A stretch of 64,000 nt of DNA from Nostocales cyanobacterium Centralia_MAG_434 (GTDB lineage Bacteria > Cyanobacteriota > Cyanobacteriia > Cyanobacteriales > Nostocaceae). This document shows positions 18,995 through 28,922 of the stretch, piece after piece. Every line of letters begins with the position of its first letter. Within the stretch, counting starts at the first letter, position 1. The stretch is taken from positions 1 through 64,000 of the forward strand of contig JAJPJF010000417.1 of the NCBI GenBank assembly GCA_021324415.1, read 5' to 3'. Under the pieces are notes generated by a model that did not search any database, was not told the origin of the DNA, and saw only the letters and a program-made list of their open reading frames with translations. A program made the position numbers and the translations under genes.

Positions 18995-19600
18995 ATGCTA
19001 GAAAATCGTGACTACACCCTAATTATCGATAAAAGTGGCAGCATGGCTACCCCAGATCAAAAGGGTGGGAGAAGTAGATGGGTAGCAGCAGAGGAATCTA
19101 CCTTTGCCTTAGCTAATAAATGTGAGCAACTTGACCCTGATGGCATCACTGTTTATTTATTTTCTGGGAAATTCAAGCGCTACGAAAATGTGACATCCAG
19201 CAGGGTAGGACAAATTTTTCGCGAAAACGATCCCTCAGGAACGACTGACCTAGCTGCAGTACTCAAACACGCAACAGACAATTATTTTACCCGCAAGGCA
19301 GCAGGGCAAACTCAGCCAAATGGTGAGACTATCTTAGTGATTACCGACGGAGAACCTGATGATCGCAAAGCAGTCATGAAGGTGATTATTGAAGCCTCTC
19401 GTCGTATGGAACGTGATGAAGAACTGGCTATTTCTTTCATTCAAGTTGGTACAGATCCTCAAGCTACCCGTTTTCTCAAAGTATTAGACGATGAACTTCA
19501 AGGAGCAGGTGCAAAGTTTGATATCTGTGACACTGTAACAATGGAAGATATGGAAGATATGAGTTTATCAGAAGTCCTACTGAATGCAATCAATGATTGA
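18995..19600 (+). CDS. VWA-domain protein (TerY-like)
   Basis: A 201-residue, single von Willebrand A domain. The MIDAS is complete: 'DKSGSM' (Asp-x-Ser-x-Ser near residue 12), Thr in 'PSGTTDL' and Asp in 'VITDGEPDD'. It has no signal peptide, so it is cytosolic, as in tellurite/stress-associated VWA proteins that act as metal-dependent protein-binding modules. The partner is unknown. The ATG at 18995 is the only sensible start. Confidence 0.82.
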   Translation: MLENRDYTLIIDKSGSMATPDQKGGRSRWVAAEESTFALANKCEQLDPDGITVYLFSGKFKRYENVTSSRVGQIFRENDPSGTTDLAAVLKHATDNYFTRKAAGQTQPNGETILVITDGEPDDRKAVMKVIIEASRRMERDEELAISFIQVGTDPQATRFLKVLDDELQGAGAKFDICDTVTMEDMEDMSLSEVLLNAIND

Positions 19601-20073
19601 AGGAGAATACAGAACACAGGATATTATGAAAAATTTTTAATAGTCTACGTAAATAATACTACGTATATTTCAAAAATCTAAGTTCTGTTAGAGCATATAT
19701 CGCCTCCACAGCTTTGGAATTAGGTCACATACTTTGATATATCTAGATCACTGTCAAGACCCTATTTTTAGGCCAAGCTTTGACTATATGATTGTGCATC
19801 TATTGAAACTGAAGTTAAATTTAACACAGAACAAAATTAATACCAGAAGATACAGAAAGTGCTTCTGCTCGATTTTCCAATGGGTTGTTATGTTTTGTAG
19901 TTGGCTACATTGTCTTTGTCGTGTTCGTTGTGAACCATTAATTATCAGATATCTTTACTTTTCAATTTAGACATGGCAGACAACTCATTGTAGAAATGCT
20001 TTTTCGTATCACAATTCTGTATCTTCCCTTGTTATGAATCAATAAACAATTTTGATTGTAGAGAGTCACTCTT
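19601..20073. other. Intergenic spacer with TACGTA repeats
   Basis: 473 bp. A short inverted/direct TACGTA pair lies near 19643-19669. A 78-codon ORF at 19734 shows no protein-like features and is not called. No RNA is recognised. Confidence 0.45.
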
Positions 20074-20935
20074 ATGTTCAATGCTACCGAAATTTTAATA
20101 GATGCATTTGTAGATCAAATTCGGCAAGGCTACAGTCGTACTTATGGCTGCTTTAAGAACGATTACCAAGATATCATTGCTTGGGCTGGCAACATGGCTT
20201 TAGAAAACATTGCCAATAGCGATGCTCTCTATCACAATGTTGAACACTCTATTTTAGTAACTCTTGTTGGACAAGAAATTTTACGTGGTAAACACATCCG
20301 TGAAGGTGGTGTTACCAGCGAAGACTGGCTACATTGTATGATTTCCCTATTGTGTCATGACATTGGTTATGTAAAAGGAGTGTGTCGTCAAGATCGGGAG
20401 GACGAAAGCTTTTATGCGACGGGTAAAGATGGCAACTTGATTCATCTTCCGCCAGGGGCATCTGACGCTAGTCTTACACCTTATCATGTTGATAGAGCTA
20501 AACTTTTCATTGAAGAGCGTTTTGGTGGTCATAAACTGATAAATACTGAGGTAATCAAGAGAAATATTGAATTAACTCGATTTCCTGTACCTGCAGTAGA
20601 AGATCACCAAGAAACAAATAGTTTTGCAGGCTTAGTGCGTGCTGCTGATTTGATAGGACAACTGAGTGATCCGCGTTACTTAAAAAAGATTACATCTTTG
20701 TTCTATGAGTTTGAAGAAACCGGCATGACTAAGGTTTTAGGCTATAAAACTCCTGCCGATTTACGCAAGAACTATGCCAAGTTTTACTGGAATGGAGTTT
20801 ATCCTTATATTCAAGATGCTCTAAGTTTCCTTTCTTTGACACAGCAAGGAAAACAAATTACTGCTAATCTCTATTCAAATGTCTTCGTTGTAGAGCATGA
20901 AAGACATCATCAAGAACAGTGGGCGTTGGAAGAGT

Positions 20936-20952
<17 letters not shown>
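20074..20952 (+). CDS. HD-domain metal-dependent phosphohydrolase-like protein
   Basis: A 292-residue HD-fold protein. The metal ligands are seen as His in 'ALYHNVEHS' (about residues 52-59) and the His-Asp pair in 'LLCHDIGYVKG', with a further Asp in 'RAADLIGQLSD'. It matches a cyanobacterial HD family (I recall the label Npun_R2479 family), and its substrate is unknown. The last codons (Glu-Leu-Gly-Val-Arg-Ser-stop) are encoded by the start of a tandem GTTAGGA repeat array, so the native C-terminus was probably altered by repeat insertion. Confidence 0.8.
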
Positions 20953-21025
<73 letters not shown>

Positions 21026-21139
21026 TTAGGTCTTGTTTTCTGCCTATGCCCTATTTTTACGAATAATGGTTTATTCTCACCGACCTACTTAATTTAAAGT
21101 TTATAATTAGGAATTTGCAACTCCTAACTCGTCACTCTT

Positions 21140-22255
21140 ATGAATTGGTGGCAAAGATTACAAAAAAATCCTTTGGCTCGATTTGGGGCAATTGTACTGT
21201 TGGTGTTCTATATGACAGTTATTGCCGCTGATTTTGTTGCTCCTTATGATCCTTACGCATCACAACCAAACGGTTCACTGCTGCCACCAACTCAAATTTA
21301 CTGGTTTTCGCAATCAGGGAAATTCATTGGTCCTCATGTTTATCCAACAACTCAGGGCAAAACCGATCTTAATACAGGCGATCGCGAACTCATTGTAGAC
21401 CGTACAAAACCTTCTCCTTTGAGACTATTTGTTAAAGGTCCAGAGTATCGTTTATTTCATCTAAGTTTACCTCTACCACCTAAGTGGGAAGAAGTGGATC
21501 TCATTCCTGGCATTCTTTTAAATTGGCATTTATTTGGTGCTGTTGGTTCCGCAAAGTTTAATCTTGTGGGTACGGATGATCAAGGTCGCGATCAATTCAG
21601 TCGCTTAGTGCATGGTGGTCGTATAAGCTTGTTTATTGGGATTGTAGGTGTTGCTCTTACCTTTCCCTTGGGGATGCTCATTGGCGGAATTTCTGGCTAT
21701 TTTGGCGGCTGGACTGACAGCGTCATCATGCGTATCACAGAAGTGTTGATGACCTTTCCCAGTATTTATCTTTTGGTGACCTTGGGTGCTGTATTGCCGC
21801 CAGGACTATCGAGTTCTCAGCGCTTTCTACTGATTATTTTAATTACTTCGTTTATTGAATGGGCTGGATTAGCAAGAGTGATTCGTGGACAAGTACTCTC
21901 AATTAAAGAGCGAGAATTTGTCCAAGCAGCACGTGCAATGGGGGGTAAGCCACTGTACATCATTCTTCGGCATGTTTTGCCGCAAACCGCAACATACATA
22001 ATAATTTCTGCCACTCTTACCATTCCCAGTTTTATTGGGGCAGAAGCAATACTTAGCCTCATTGGGTTGGGAATTCAACAACCAGACCCATCCTGGGGCA
22101 ACATGCTCTCTTTAGCAACCAATGCCTCAATTTTGGTGTTACAACCTTGGTTAATTTGGCCTGCAGCAACGCTAATTATCCTGACGGTCTTGGCTTTCAA
22201 CTTACTAGGTGATGGGCTAAGGGATGCTCTTGACCCTCGCAGTTTACAAAGATAG
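21140..22255 (+). CDS. Oligopeptide/dipeptide-type ABC transporter permease (DppC/OppC family)
   Basis: A 371-residue inner-membrane permease. The first helix is at about residues 12-32, followed by a periplasmic segment of about 115 residues that is long for the family. Then come five helices and the EAA loop 'EFVQAARAMGGKPLYIILRH', which contacts the ATPase. DppC-type permeases pair with a DppB-type partner, a binding protein and ATPases; none is adjacent, which is usual for scattered cyanobacterial transporters. The ATG start is clear. Confidence 0.88.
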   Translation: MNWWQRLQKNPLARFGAIVLLVFYMTVIAADFVAPYDPYASQPNGSLLPPTQIYWFSQSGKFIGPHVYPTTQGKTDLNTGDRELIVDRTKPSPLRLFVKGPEYRLFHLSLPLPPKWEEVDLIPGILLNWHLFGAVGSAKFNLVGTDDQGRDQFSRLVHGGRISLFIGIVGVALTFPLGMLIGGISGYFGGWTDSVIMRITEVLMTFPSIYLLVTLGAVLPPGLSSSQRFLLIILITSFIEWAGLARVIRGQVLSIKEREFVQAARAMGGKPLYIILRHVLPQTATYIIISATLTIPSFIGAEAILSLIGLGIQQPDPSWGNMLSLATNASILVLQPWLIWPAATLIILTVLAFNLLGDGLRDALDPRSLQR

Positions 22256-22634
22256 GGAAGCGACACTCTCCCCCTTTTTCTTATTTGCTACCCAGTTGGA
22301 AAGAATTCCTTCTGGGTTCTTGTTTGGGCAAAAAAAAGCAAAAATTGCCCACAAATAGCTTTAAAATCTTTTTTGCAGCCTAGTTAAATTACATTGGGTT
22401 CGTTCAGATAACAGTAAGTAAAGTTAAATCATAATAGTAGCTTGATATCAAATACATAAATAGCAAGATTTGACGACAAGCTACCCCTTTTAGCAATTTG
22501 AAAGGAAGGGTAAATGCTGTCATGCTGATTTTGAAAAATTTATTACATTTTTTTTGTGACAAGTACGCAACATTCCGGAATGGCAGCAATTTTGTCTGTC
22601 AAAGGAATTATGGTTGTTAGTAAAATGAAATACA
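22256..22634. other. Intergenic spacer
   Basis: 379 bp between the permease and the peptidoglycan-binding protein, AT-rich after 22,330. No ORF with protein-like character, RNA gene or clear promoter was recognised. Confidence 0.45.
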
Positions 22635-23213
22635 ATGAGTGATATTGCCCTGCTGATGACAGGCGTGTTAACGACAGGACAACCATCCGCGCCAACTTTA
22701 CCAGAGCAACCACTGGTACAATTGGACAACGGCGTGGAAAACTCAACACGGGGTCAGTTACTTCCATTAGTCCCAAAAGTAGTTCCAACTGCTCAAATCA
22801 CACCTCCTGAATTTATACAGTCAAATGGGACTTTCCTCGGGACCTCGTCAGCATCTCCCCTACAAGAGAACGTTAGCACGCAAGTATTCTCAACGAATAC
22901 TGGTGGGAATACACTTCGAGACTTTTCCCCTACCAAGATTTCTGATAAACCAGAGTTAACAGATTATCAGGGTAGCAAAAGTAAGCTATTTGTAATAAAA
23001 ACTGAACCAGAATTGCCAAGTTTGTCTTTTGGGGATTCCGGCATTGCTGTCAGAATCTTGCAACGGTTATTAATTTCTAATGGTTATCGTATTCAAGTCG
23101 ATGGTATTTTTGGTGGATTGACGGAGATTGCTGTCAAATCCTTTCAGTTTCGACGAAATTTGATAGTAGATGGGATAGTTGGTCAACAAACTTGGTCTGA
23201 GTTGACAAAATAA
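22635..23213 (+). CDS. Peptidoglycan-binding domain protein (PG_binding_1)
   Basis: A 192-residue protein. The C-terminal 65 residues are one PG_binding_1 domain: 'LSFGDSGIAVRILQRLLISNG', 'VDGIFGGLTEIAVKSFQ' and 'VDGIVGQQTWSEL'. The first 125 residues are Pro/Ser/Thr-rich linker without a clear signal peptide, so the export route is uncertain. Such proteins tether to or remodel the cell wall. The ATG at 22635 is chosen; there is no strong ribosome site. Confidence 0.78.
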   Translation: MSDIALLMTGVLTTGQPSAPTLPEQPLVQLDNGVENSTRGQLLPLVPKVVPTAQITPPEFIQSNGTFLGTSSASPLQENVSTQVFSTNTGGNTLRDFSPTKISDKPELTDYQGSKSKLFVIKTEPELPSLSFGDSGIAVRILQRLLISNGYRIQVDGIFGGLTEIAVKSFQFRRNLIVDGIVGQQTWSELTK

Positions 23214-23259
23214 TCAAGAGCTAATAGTTGGTGTTAATGAGAAAAGTAATAACTAACAT

Positions 23260-25680
23260 CTAACAATCCCTATTGTGCTCTAATAGTTGCTGCGCTCTCG
23301 GCTTATAAATTAAATAGAACAAAGCCTCTATATAACGTAATAGATCCTCTCGCTTTTCTTTTGATATAAAGTTCCAGAAGCCATAAATGCGTGCTAAGGA
23401 AAGCAGTTTATTCGTATGGATTTTCCATGTGTAATTGCTTAACACTCTCTCAATACCCTGACGTGAAATCTCATTCCAATATTGAGGATTTTGTTCACAC
23501 TTGCTGACAAACTCTAAAATTTTTTCGCCTGTCTCTTCTAAATGAGTTGGGTTAATATAAAAACCATTGACCCTATCCTGAATGATTTCTAATGGACCAC
23601 CAAATTGTGTAGCAAAAGTTGGTAGTCCAGAAATCATTGCCTCTAAAATCGTCAAACCAAAAGCTTCAAACAAAGCCGATTGCACAAAGATTCCTTGATG
23701 ATCGGCAATGACTCGATAAACTTCACCAGAGTCTGTTTTAGACAAGCGCACACCCAACCAGCGAATCTTGCCTTGAAGATGATACTGTTCAATAATCTGA
23801 TAAAGCTTGACAATTTCATCACGCTCTTCGTTGTCAGTGGATTCTTCCACGCGCAACTTACCAGCTACTAAAATTAAGTTGCAATGCTCCTGCAGTTGTT
23901 TACTCTTACCAAAAGATTCTGCTAAACCAGTTAAATTCTTAATTCGATCCAGTCGTGCCATTGAGAAGAGAGGACGCTTTGTGGGGTCGTCGAGAGTTCC
24001 AAAAATATGGGTAGGATCTTCTAGAGTAAAGAGCATTTTTTCAATTCTAAGGCGATCGCTTTCCACTCGGTCTATAGTGCGTGTGTGGGGGAAAAAGTAA
24101 CTCTCATTGACTCCAGGTGGTACAATATTAAACTTAGGGGAAAAAAGTTCAATTCCATTCACCACGTGGTACAAATCCGGCATAGTGAAGTACTTGTAAG
24201 ACTCGTACTGTCCCACACTATCTTGTGTTCCCACAATTTCTTGGTAGGTGCTGGTGATAATAAAATTGGCAGCATTCATTGCTAACAAATCAGCCGTGAA
24301 CTGTAAAGAAAAATGATATTTATCCTCCAAATCATTCCAGTAAAGGTTACTGAATAAGTATTTAGATTTTTCTAAAGCATGGGCAACGTTACACTGAGTC
24401 ACTTGTAAACGACGTGCCAACAGAAACGCGACTAAATTACCATCGCTATAGTTACCTATGATCAAATCAGGTCTACCTTGAAATTCTGCCAGCAGTTCTC
24501 TTTGTGCATCAATAGCATAAGTTTCTAGATAGGGCCAAATTTCAAACCGGGAAATCCAATTTTGAGTCATCTTGGGATTAAAATCCCGAAAAGGAACTCG
24601 TAAGATCCAGGCATTTTCCGTTCCGTGGACTTTTTCCAAACGTTGGTTACAAAGGGTGCCATCACTATTGGGAATCAGTCTGGTCAGAATTATGACCTTT
24701 GGTTGAACATTTAGTCCTTCTAATCCAGCAAGCTTGGTATCTTCTTGCAGCTGCATTTCCAAAGCCTTTGCTTGGTCAAGAATATAGACCACCTGACCCC
24801 CAGTATCAGGACGTCCTAAAACTCCTTCTTGTCCAAACCAGCCATGGATAGATACAAGAACTATCCTAAAAATCATTGGGATGCGAGAGAGGAATGTTTC
24901 TAAAGCCTGGGGATTAGGAGAGTCTATAAGTTCATCAAGAATGCTGAGGGTTTCGCTAACTCTACTGACTGTGTTACCCCAGCCTGGTTCAAAACCCATC
25001 ATTTGGAGTTCCTGCCGGAATTCTTCGTAAGATTGGTTTTGAGGGCGATCTTTTAACGCAGCTATAGCTTTCTTGACTTGATGAGAAAGTTGTTGCTGTG
25101 AACGAATGCGATCATTGATGAGTAGCTGGACACCATTGTATTGGTGTAGGCTGAGGAAAATAAACAGACGTGCCAACCATTGCGGGGAATCTTGAAAGAG
25201 CTTACTCGATAAATAGCGGTTAAGATACTGTACCCCTTTTCCAATATTTTTGGGATCGCGAATTATCGGAGAGTAATCATAAAATGGACCAAAATCTAGT
25301 TCTAGAATGTCGCCTTCATTAGGATGATATCGGTTAACAAAACGATCTTGTAGGTCTAACAGTTGTTGTACTGTCATCGGCTCAATCCTTAAGTCTGCTG
25401 TTAACCGATAAATTTCCTGACTAGCGATCGCAGGACGGACAACGACACAGATGTCTGAGCCTTCTATAAGAATCTCCTGAGTATGGTCAATAAGTTTGCT
25501 CAGTTGTGAGGAAGTGCAAAACTTCTGAGGCTTTTGATACTTAGAGCAATATTCACTATACAAATTAAGTATATCATTTTGTAGTAAATAGCGATTTTTT
25601 TGCTGGCGTAATTCACTCATCAAGGAGCGTAAATCGCTTTTTTCCTCACTATCTAAGATAGATTGAATCAATTCAATCAT
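23260..25680 (-). CDS. susA: Sucrose synthase
   Basis: 806 residues, full length for cyanobacterial and plant-type SuS. It has the regulatory N-terminal half, then GT-B domains with 'HGWFGQEGVLGRPDTGGQVVYILD', the 'MARLDRIKNLTGL' hinge and 'FEAFGLTILEAM' (E-x7-E). It reversibly cleaves sucrose with UDP or ADP to sugar nucleotide and fructose. In heterocystous species SuS feeds nitrogen-fixing filaments and is known to respond to nitrogen status through NtcA; no GTA-N8-TAC box was found within 300 bp upstream here. It is convergent with the peptidoglycan-binding gene. Confidence 0.96.
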   Translation of the reverse strand: MIELIQSILDSEEKSDLRSLMSELRQQKNRYLLQNDILNLYSEYCSKYQKPQKFCTSSQLSKLIDHTQEILIEGSDICVVVRPAIASQEIYRLTADLRIEPMTVQQLLDLQDRFVNRYHPNEGDILELDFGPFYDYSPIIRDPKNIGKGVQYLNRYLSSKLFQDSPQWLARLFIFLSLHQYNGVQLLINDRIRSQQQLSHQVKKAIAALKDRPQNQSYEEFRQELQMMGFEPGWGNTVSRVSETLSILDELIDSPNPQALETFLSRIPMIFRIVLVSIHGWFGQEGVLGRPDTGGQVVYILDQAKALEMQLQEDTKLAGLEGLNVQPKVIILTRLIPNSDGTLCNQRLEKVHGTENAWILRVPFRDFNPKMTQNWISRFEIWPYLETYAIDAQRELLAEFQGRPDLIIGNYSDGNLVAFLLARRLQVTQCNVAHALEKSKYLFSNLYWNDLEDKYHFSLQFTADLLAMNAANFIITSTYQEIVGTQDSVGQYESYKYFTMPDLYHVVNGIELFSPKFNIVPPGVNESYFFPHTRTIDRVESDRLRIEKMLFTLEDPTHIFGTLDDPTKRPLFSMARLDRIKNLTGLAESFGKSKQLQEHCNLILVAGKLRVEESTDNEERDEIVKLYQIIEQYHLQGKIRWLGVRLSKTDSGEVYRVIADHQGIFVQSALFEAFGLTILEAMISGLPTFATQFGGPLEIIQDRVNGFYINPTHLEETGEKILEFVSKCEQNPQYWNEISRQGIERVLSNYTWKIHTNKLLSLARIYGFWNFISKEKREDLLRYIEALFYLIYKPRAQQLLEHNRDC

Positions 25681-25972
25681 ATTTATTTTTGAGTAAAGTA
25701 TTTATTTTAAATATATTATTGAAATATTAAAGTATTACTCCTCTTAAAGACTTACTCCTTAAGTTTGACAAGAGTTACTCTAACAATCCTTGTAGGTAGA
25801 AGATAGATATGGATGTTTGTCGTAATGCAACAAAAGTTAAATATTCTGATATTGAAAGCATCCAGAGTTTTGAATTAAATAAATTAAAATAACATATTCG
25901 TTATAGTCGAAGAGGCACTTATCTCAAGCTATTTATAATTGCACTAAGGTATTGAAAATAGGGTGGATTTGT

Positions 25973-26089
25973 ATGGATGAACATACACATCAAGTAACCG
26001 TTCAGGACCACAGTATAGGTAACATACTGATTTTCTCCTTGCTTGCCTTATGTGGGTTAACTACCATCTTTCTACTTGGCATCTTTTAG
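25973..26089 (+). CDS. 38-residue single-pass membrane peptide
   Basis: ATG at 25973, stop at 26087-26089. A hydrophilic start (MDEHTHQVTVQDHS) precedes one transmembrane helix ('ILIFSLLALCGLTTIFLLGIF'). A GGGTGG ribosome-like site lies about 6 nt upstream of the ATG. The size and layout resemble small thylakoid or plasma-membrane subunits, but it is not a photosystem or cytochrome peptide that I recognise. It is divergent from susA. Confidence 0.5.
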   Translation: MDEHTHQVTVQDHSIGNILIFSLLALCGLTTIFLLGIF

Positions 26090-26243
26090 TAGAATCTGAC
26101 TATTTTGCATTTATCAAACTCTTTTTTCAACAGCAGCCCAGAAATGTCATACTGATGGCTGCTTTTTTGAGCACCAATGCATGCTGAGAATAGGCAGGCA
26201 AATTCGTCAGCTTGGAAGAGTACGGTATTAAAGGAAGCAAAAG

Positions 26244-26317
26244 GGCGAACGATGGGACTCGAACCCACGAGTGGTGGAACCACAATCCACTGCCTTAACC
26301 ACTTGGCTACGCTCGCC
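26244..26317 (-). tRNA. tRNA-His (GTG)
   Basis: Read on the minus strand it folds as a full cloverleaf: acceptor GGCGAGC/GTTCGCC, anticodon stem GTGGA/TCCAC around the loop TTGTGGT, and T-arm with GTTCGAGTC. The anticodon is GTG. The discriminator base (complement of 26243) is C, and CCA is not encoded. The base before G1 is T, so the usual G-1 of tRNA-His is not encoded. Confidence 0.95.
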
Positions 26318-26436
26318 ATCACTGTTTGTGTTTCTGATTATAACATGTCTCTAGTAAATTGATCCAAAGTTTTTTGTAGGAACGGACTTATTTAATCCGG
26401 AGTCTAGGGACTAAGCGCAAATCACAGTCGAGGAAC

Positions 26437-26817
26437 ATGAAATTTGTAACTATTATTACATGTTTGGGAGTCATTGGACTAGCTGGTTTAGGGGTGGCAA
26501 TGGCAAAGACCAATCCTAATAAGCCTGAATATGAAGATTATGCTGTGCAACAGCTAACAGAATACTTAAAAAAGAATGTCTGTAAGAAAACCACCAACCT
26601 ATTTGAAAATTTAATGAAATTCAATTGCCCGCAAATGGTAGATTCAGCACATCCAAAGATGCGAGCTATCATAGCAGGTAATACACAGAGGCAAAATTTG
26701 ATTCTTTTTAGCATTTACCGTACAGATTTCAAACTGAATTCCTGGTTACCTGCATACAAAATAGAGACTGTGGGTGCGTTTGATAAGTTTTATACTTACA
26801 ATACCCAAAAGCAGTAA
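26437..26817 (+). CDS. DUF4359-type exported protein
   Basis: 126 residues with an N-terminal signal sequence or anchor (about 1-23, ending '...AMAKTNPN'). The body includes 'YEDYAVQQLTEYLKKNVC' and two further Cys-containing segments. It matches a small cyanobacterial domain of unknown function (DUF4359, from memory). It is probably periplasmic. It follows tRNA-His on the opposite strand. Confidence 0.7.
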   Translation: MKFVTIITCLGVIGLAGLGVAMAKTNPNKPEYEDYAVQQLTEYLKKNVCKKTTNLFENLMKFNCPQMVDSAHPKMRAIIAGNTQRQNLILFSIYRTDFKLNSWLPAYKIETVGAFDKFYTYNTQKQ

Positions 26818-27249
26818 AATATTCCTCTAGGGGCAAACAGTGTTTTGCTCCGCACTTTGCTCCTCATAAGAACAAATGTATTATTTGGCAAGCCTTCCGA
26901 AGAATGACAACTTTTGATAGAGACACTTCAATAGCAAGTCCTTCTCTAGATGCAGGTTCCAACTGGCTGCTTCTGTTTAATCTTGTTAATTAGGTGTTCA
27001 AAATACTCAACTTTTAAGAGTTAAGTAGGTGAAAAAAAGTTATTGATTCCATTTGCAGGATGGACGACTCCAGCAAGGGCATAGCTATGTTTCTTTGCTC
27101 ACCAAACTTAGAATCGTAATCTTATTAGATTGGGAAAAGAGATAGAAAAGAACAGAGCTTCTCAATTTCTATAAGGATTACAAAAGTTTAACATAACTTA
27201 CTCTTAATAAGTTGATAACAATTTTCTTTCAAAAGCAAGGAAGTAACCA
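26818..27249. other. Intergenic spacer upstream of Mn-catalase
   Basis: 432 bp without a supported gene. A 29-codon ATG ORF near 26,903 is too short and featureless to call. The Mn-catalase ribosome site (AAGCAAGGAAG) lies at its right end. Confidence 0.45.
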
Positions 27250-27942
27250 ATGTTTTTTCACAAAAAAGAACCAATTCATACTGTTGATGTGAATGAAGCT
27301 AATCCACGTTTTGCCCAACTGCTTTTAGAACAGTTTGGGGGTGCAACAGGTGAATTAACAGCAGCTTTGCAGTACTGGACTCAATCTTTCCACTGTGAAA
27401 ATCCTGGTATCCGGGATATGTTACAAGACATTGCCATAGAAGAGTTTAGTCATTTAGAAATGGTTGGCAAACTCATTGAAGCCCACACCAAAAATGTTGA
27501 CCAAACCGAAGTTTACAAGAGTACTTTATTCGCAGTACGGGGTATGGGACCACACTTGCTAGATAGTCAAGGTAATGCTTGGTCTGCAAAATATATCAAT
27601 GAAGGTGGCGATGTCGTACGTGATCTGCGAGCTGACATTGCTGCTGAAGCTGGTGCACGTCAAACCTATGAAGAGTTGATTAAACTATCGACTGACGAGG
27701 GTACTAAAAATACACTTGTTCATCTGTTAACAAGGGAAGTTTCCCATACCCAAATGTTTATGAAGGCACTAGATTCCTTGGGTAAATTGACTGACCCATT
27801 CTTTGGTAATATCCAACCTGATAATACTGTTGATATCTACTACAATTTATCTACTAATGGGAAAGAAGACCAACGTGGTCCTTGGAACTCAGAACCAACT
27901 TTCCGTTACATTGCTGACCCTGTTAGAGAAGTGAAATCTTAA
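27250..27942 (+). CDS. Manganese catalase
   Basis: A 230-residue di-manganese catalase that disproportionates H2O2 without heme. The four-helix-bundle ligands are visible: Glu35 in 'GATGELTAAL', Glu65 and His68 in 'IAIEEFSHLEM', Glu in 'EAGARQTYEEL' and Glu/His in 'LTREVSHTQMF'. It is a cytosolic hexamer in characterised members, and Nostocales often carry two copies protecting vegetative cells and heterocysts. The ATG at 27250 has a good AAGGAAG ribosome site. Confidence 0.93.
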   Translation: MFFHKKEPIHTVDVNEANPRFAQLLLEQFGGATGELTAALQYWTQSFHCENPGIRDMLQDIAIEEFSHLEMVGKLIEAHTKNVDQTEVYKSTLFAVRGMGPHLLDSQGNAWSAKYINEGGDVVRDLRADIAAEAGARQTYEELIKLSTDEGTKNTLVHLLTREVSHTQMFMKALDSLGKLTDPFFGNIQPDNTVDIYYNLSTNGKEDQRGPWNSEPTFRYIADPVREVKS

Positions 27943-27976
27943 TTTCAGTTTCTCACTGAATTGAGCAAGATTAACC

Positions 27977-28003
27977 GGGGAAGAGAGTATCTGTTTCTTC
28001 CCC
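27977..28003 (+). terminator. Hairpin after Mn-catalase
   Basis: An 8-bp stem GGGGAAGA/TCTTCCCC with an 11-nt loop, 35 bp past the stop. No strong T-run follows, so efficiency is uncertain. Confidence 0.5.
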
Positions 28004-28145
28004 TCCAGTTCTTGGATGCAACTTAGAGCAAAAATGGCTCACAAGCTTACTTGGAGAGCAGTTTTGCATTTATGTATTTTTCTTTATTTTTTATTTATAA
28101 TTTATAATATATCAAAATTCACACCTTCTATTTATACTTTTGTTC

Positions 28146-28922
28146 ATGCCATCTGCTTATCTGTTGGTATCTCACGGTAGTCAAGATCCACGCCAAATTA
28201 CTGCTATGCAGCAATTGGCATCATTGGTATGTAAGAAGGTGCAACAAGATTTGGATGATAGTAACAATCAAAAAGATAGGCCAGCAAGTGGTGTCGTTTC
28301 AGTGCCAAAATGTGAAATATTAGTAGGGACAGCATACCTAGAATTCAGTCCTGAGCCTCTACAAAATCAGATCAAAAAATTTGCAAACATCAATATAGCC
28401 AAAGGATACAATTGCCTAAAAATCTTACCCCTATTTCTCCTACCTGGTGTGCATGTCATGGAAGATATTCCATCTGAAGTCCTGATAGCTAGCCAAGCTT
28501 TGGGTCAAGATATCATGATAAACATACAACCATATTTAGGTAGCCACCCTGGTTTAGGAGCTTTATTAGAGAAGCAGTTAGCGGCTACAAATGTAGAAGC
28601 GAGGATTCTTTTGGCTCATGGTAGCCGTCGTCCTCTCTCACATGAGCCAGTAGAAGCATTAGCTGAGACTTTAAGATCTGTGACTGCTTATTGGTCTGTA
28701 GAGCCAAGTTTAGAATCGCGGGTACAAGAGTTGGTAATTGCAGGATACAAAAAAATTGCCATTGTGCCGTATTTTCTATTTGCAGGTGGAATAACTGATG
28801 CGATCGCTCGCAAGCAACAAGAGCTAAAATTACAATTTCCTGGGGTAAATTTCCACCTAACAGAACCTTTGGGAGCGAGTGTAGAAGTAGCCGATCTGAT
28901 TTGGGATTTAATAAAAAGATGA
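28146..28922 (+). CDS. CbiX-type sirohydrochlorin chelatase
   Basis: About 258 residues, two tandem chelatase half-domains. His motifs begin each half: 'YLLVSHGSQDPR' and 'RILLAHGSRRPL'. It inserts cobalt or iron (or nickel) into sirohydrochlorin, in the cobalamin or siroheme branch. A TTG at 28140 is possible, but the ATG at 28146 is the likelier start. It overlaps cobA by 4 bp (ATGA), so the two are translationally coupled and sit in consecutive steps of the same pathway. Confidence 0.88.
   Translation: MPSAYLLVSHGSQDPRQITAMQQLASLVCKKVQQDLDDSNNQKDRPASGVVSVPKCEILVGTAYLEFSPEPLQNQIKKFANINIAKGYNCLKILPLFLLPGVHVMEDIPSEVLIASQALGQDIMINIQPYLGSHPGLGALLEKQLAATNVEARILLAHGSRRPLSHEPVEALAETLRSVTAYWSVEPSLESRVQELVIAGYKKIAIVPYFLFAGGITDAIARKQQELKLQFPGVNFHLTEPLGASVEVADLIWDLIKR

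Noticed and set aside
19734-19970. 78-codon plus-strand ORF
   Set aside because: Cys/Phe/Arg-rich random-looking sequence in an AT-rich spacer.
25681-25972. NtcA box for susA
   Set aside because: Only partial GTA or TAC half-sites with wrong spacing were found.
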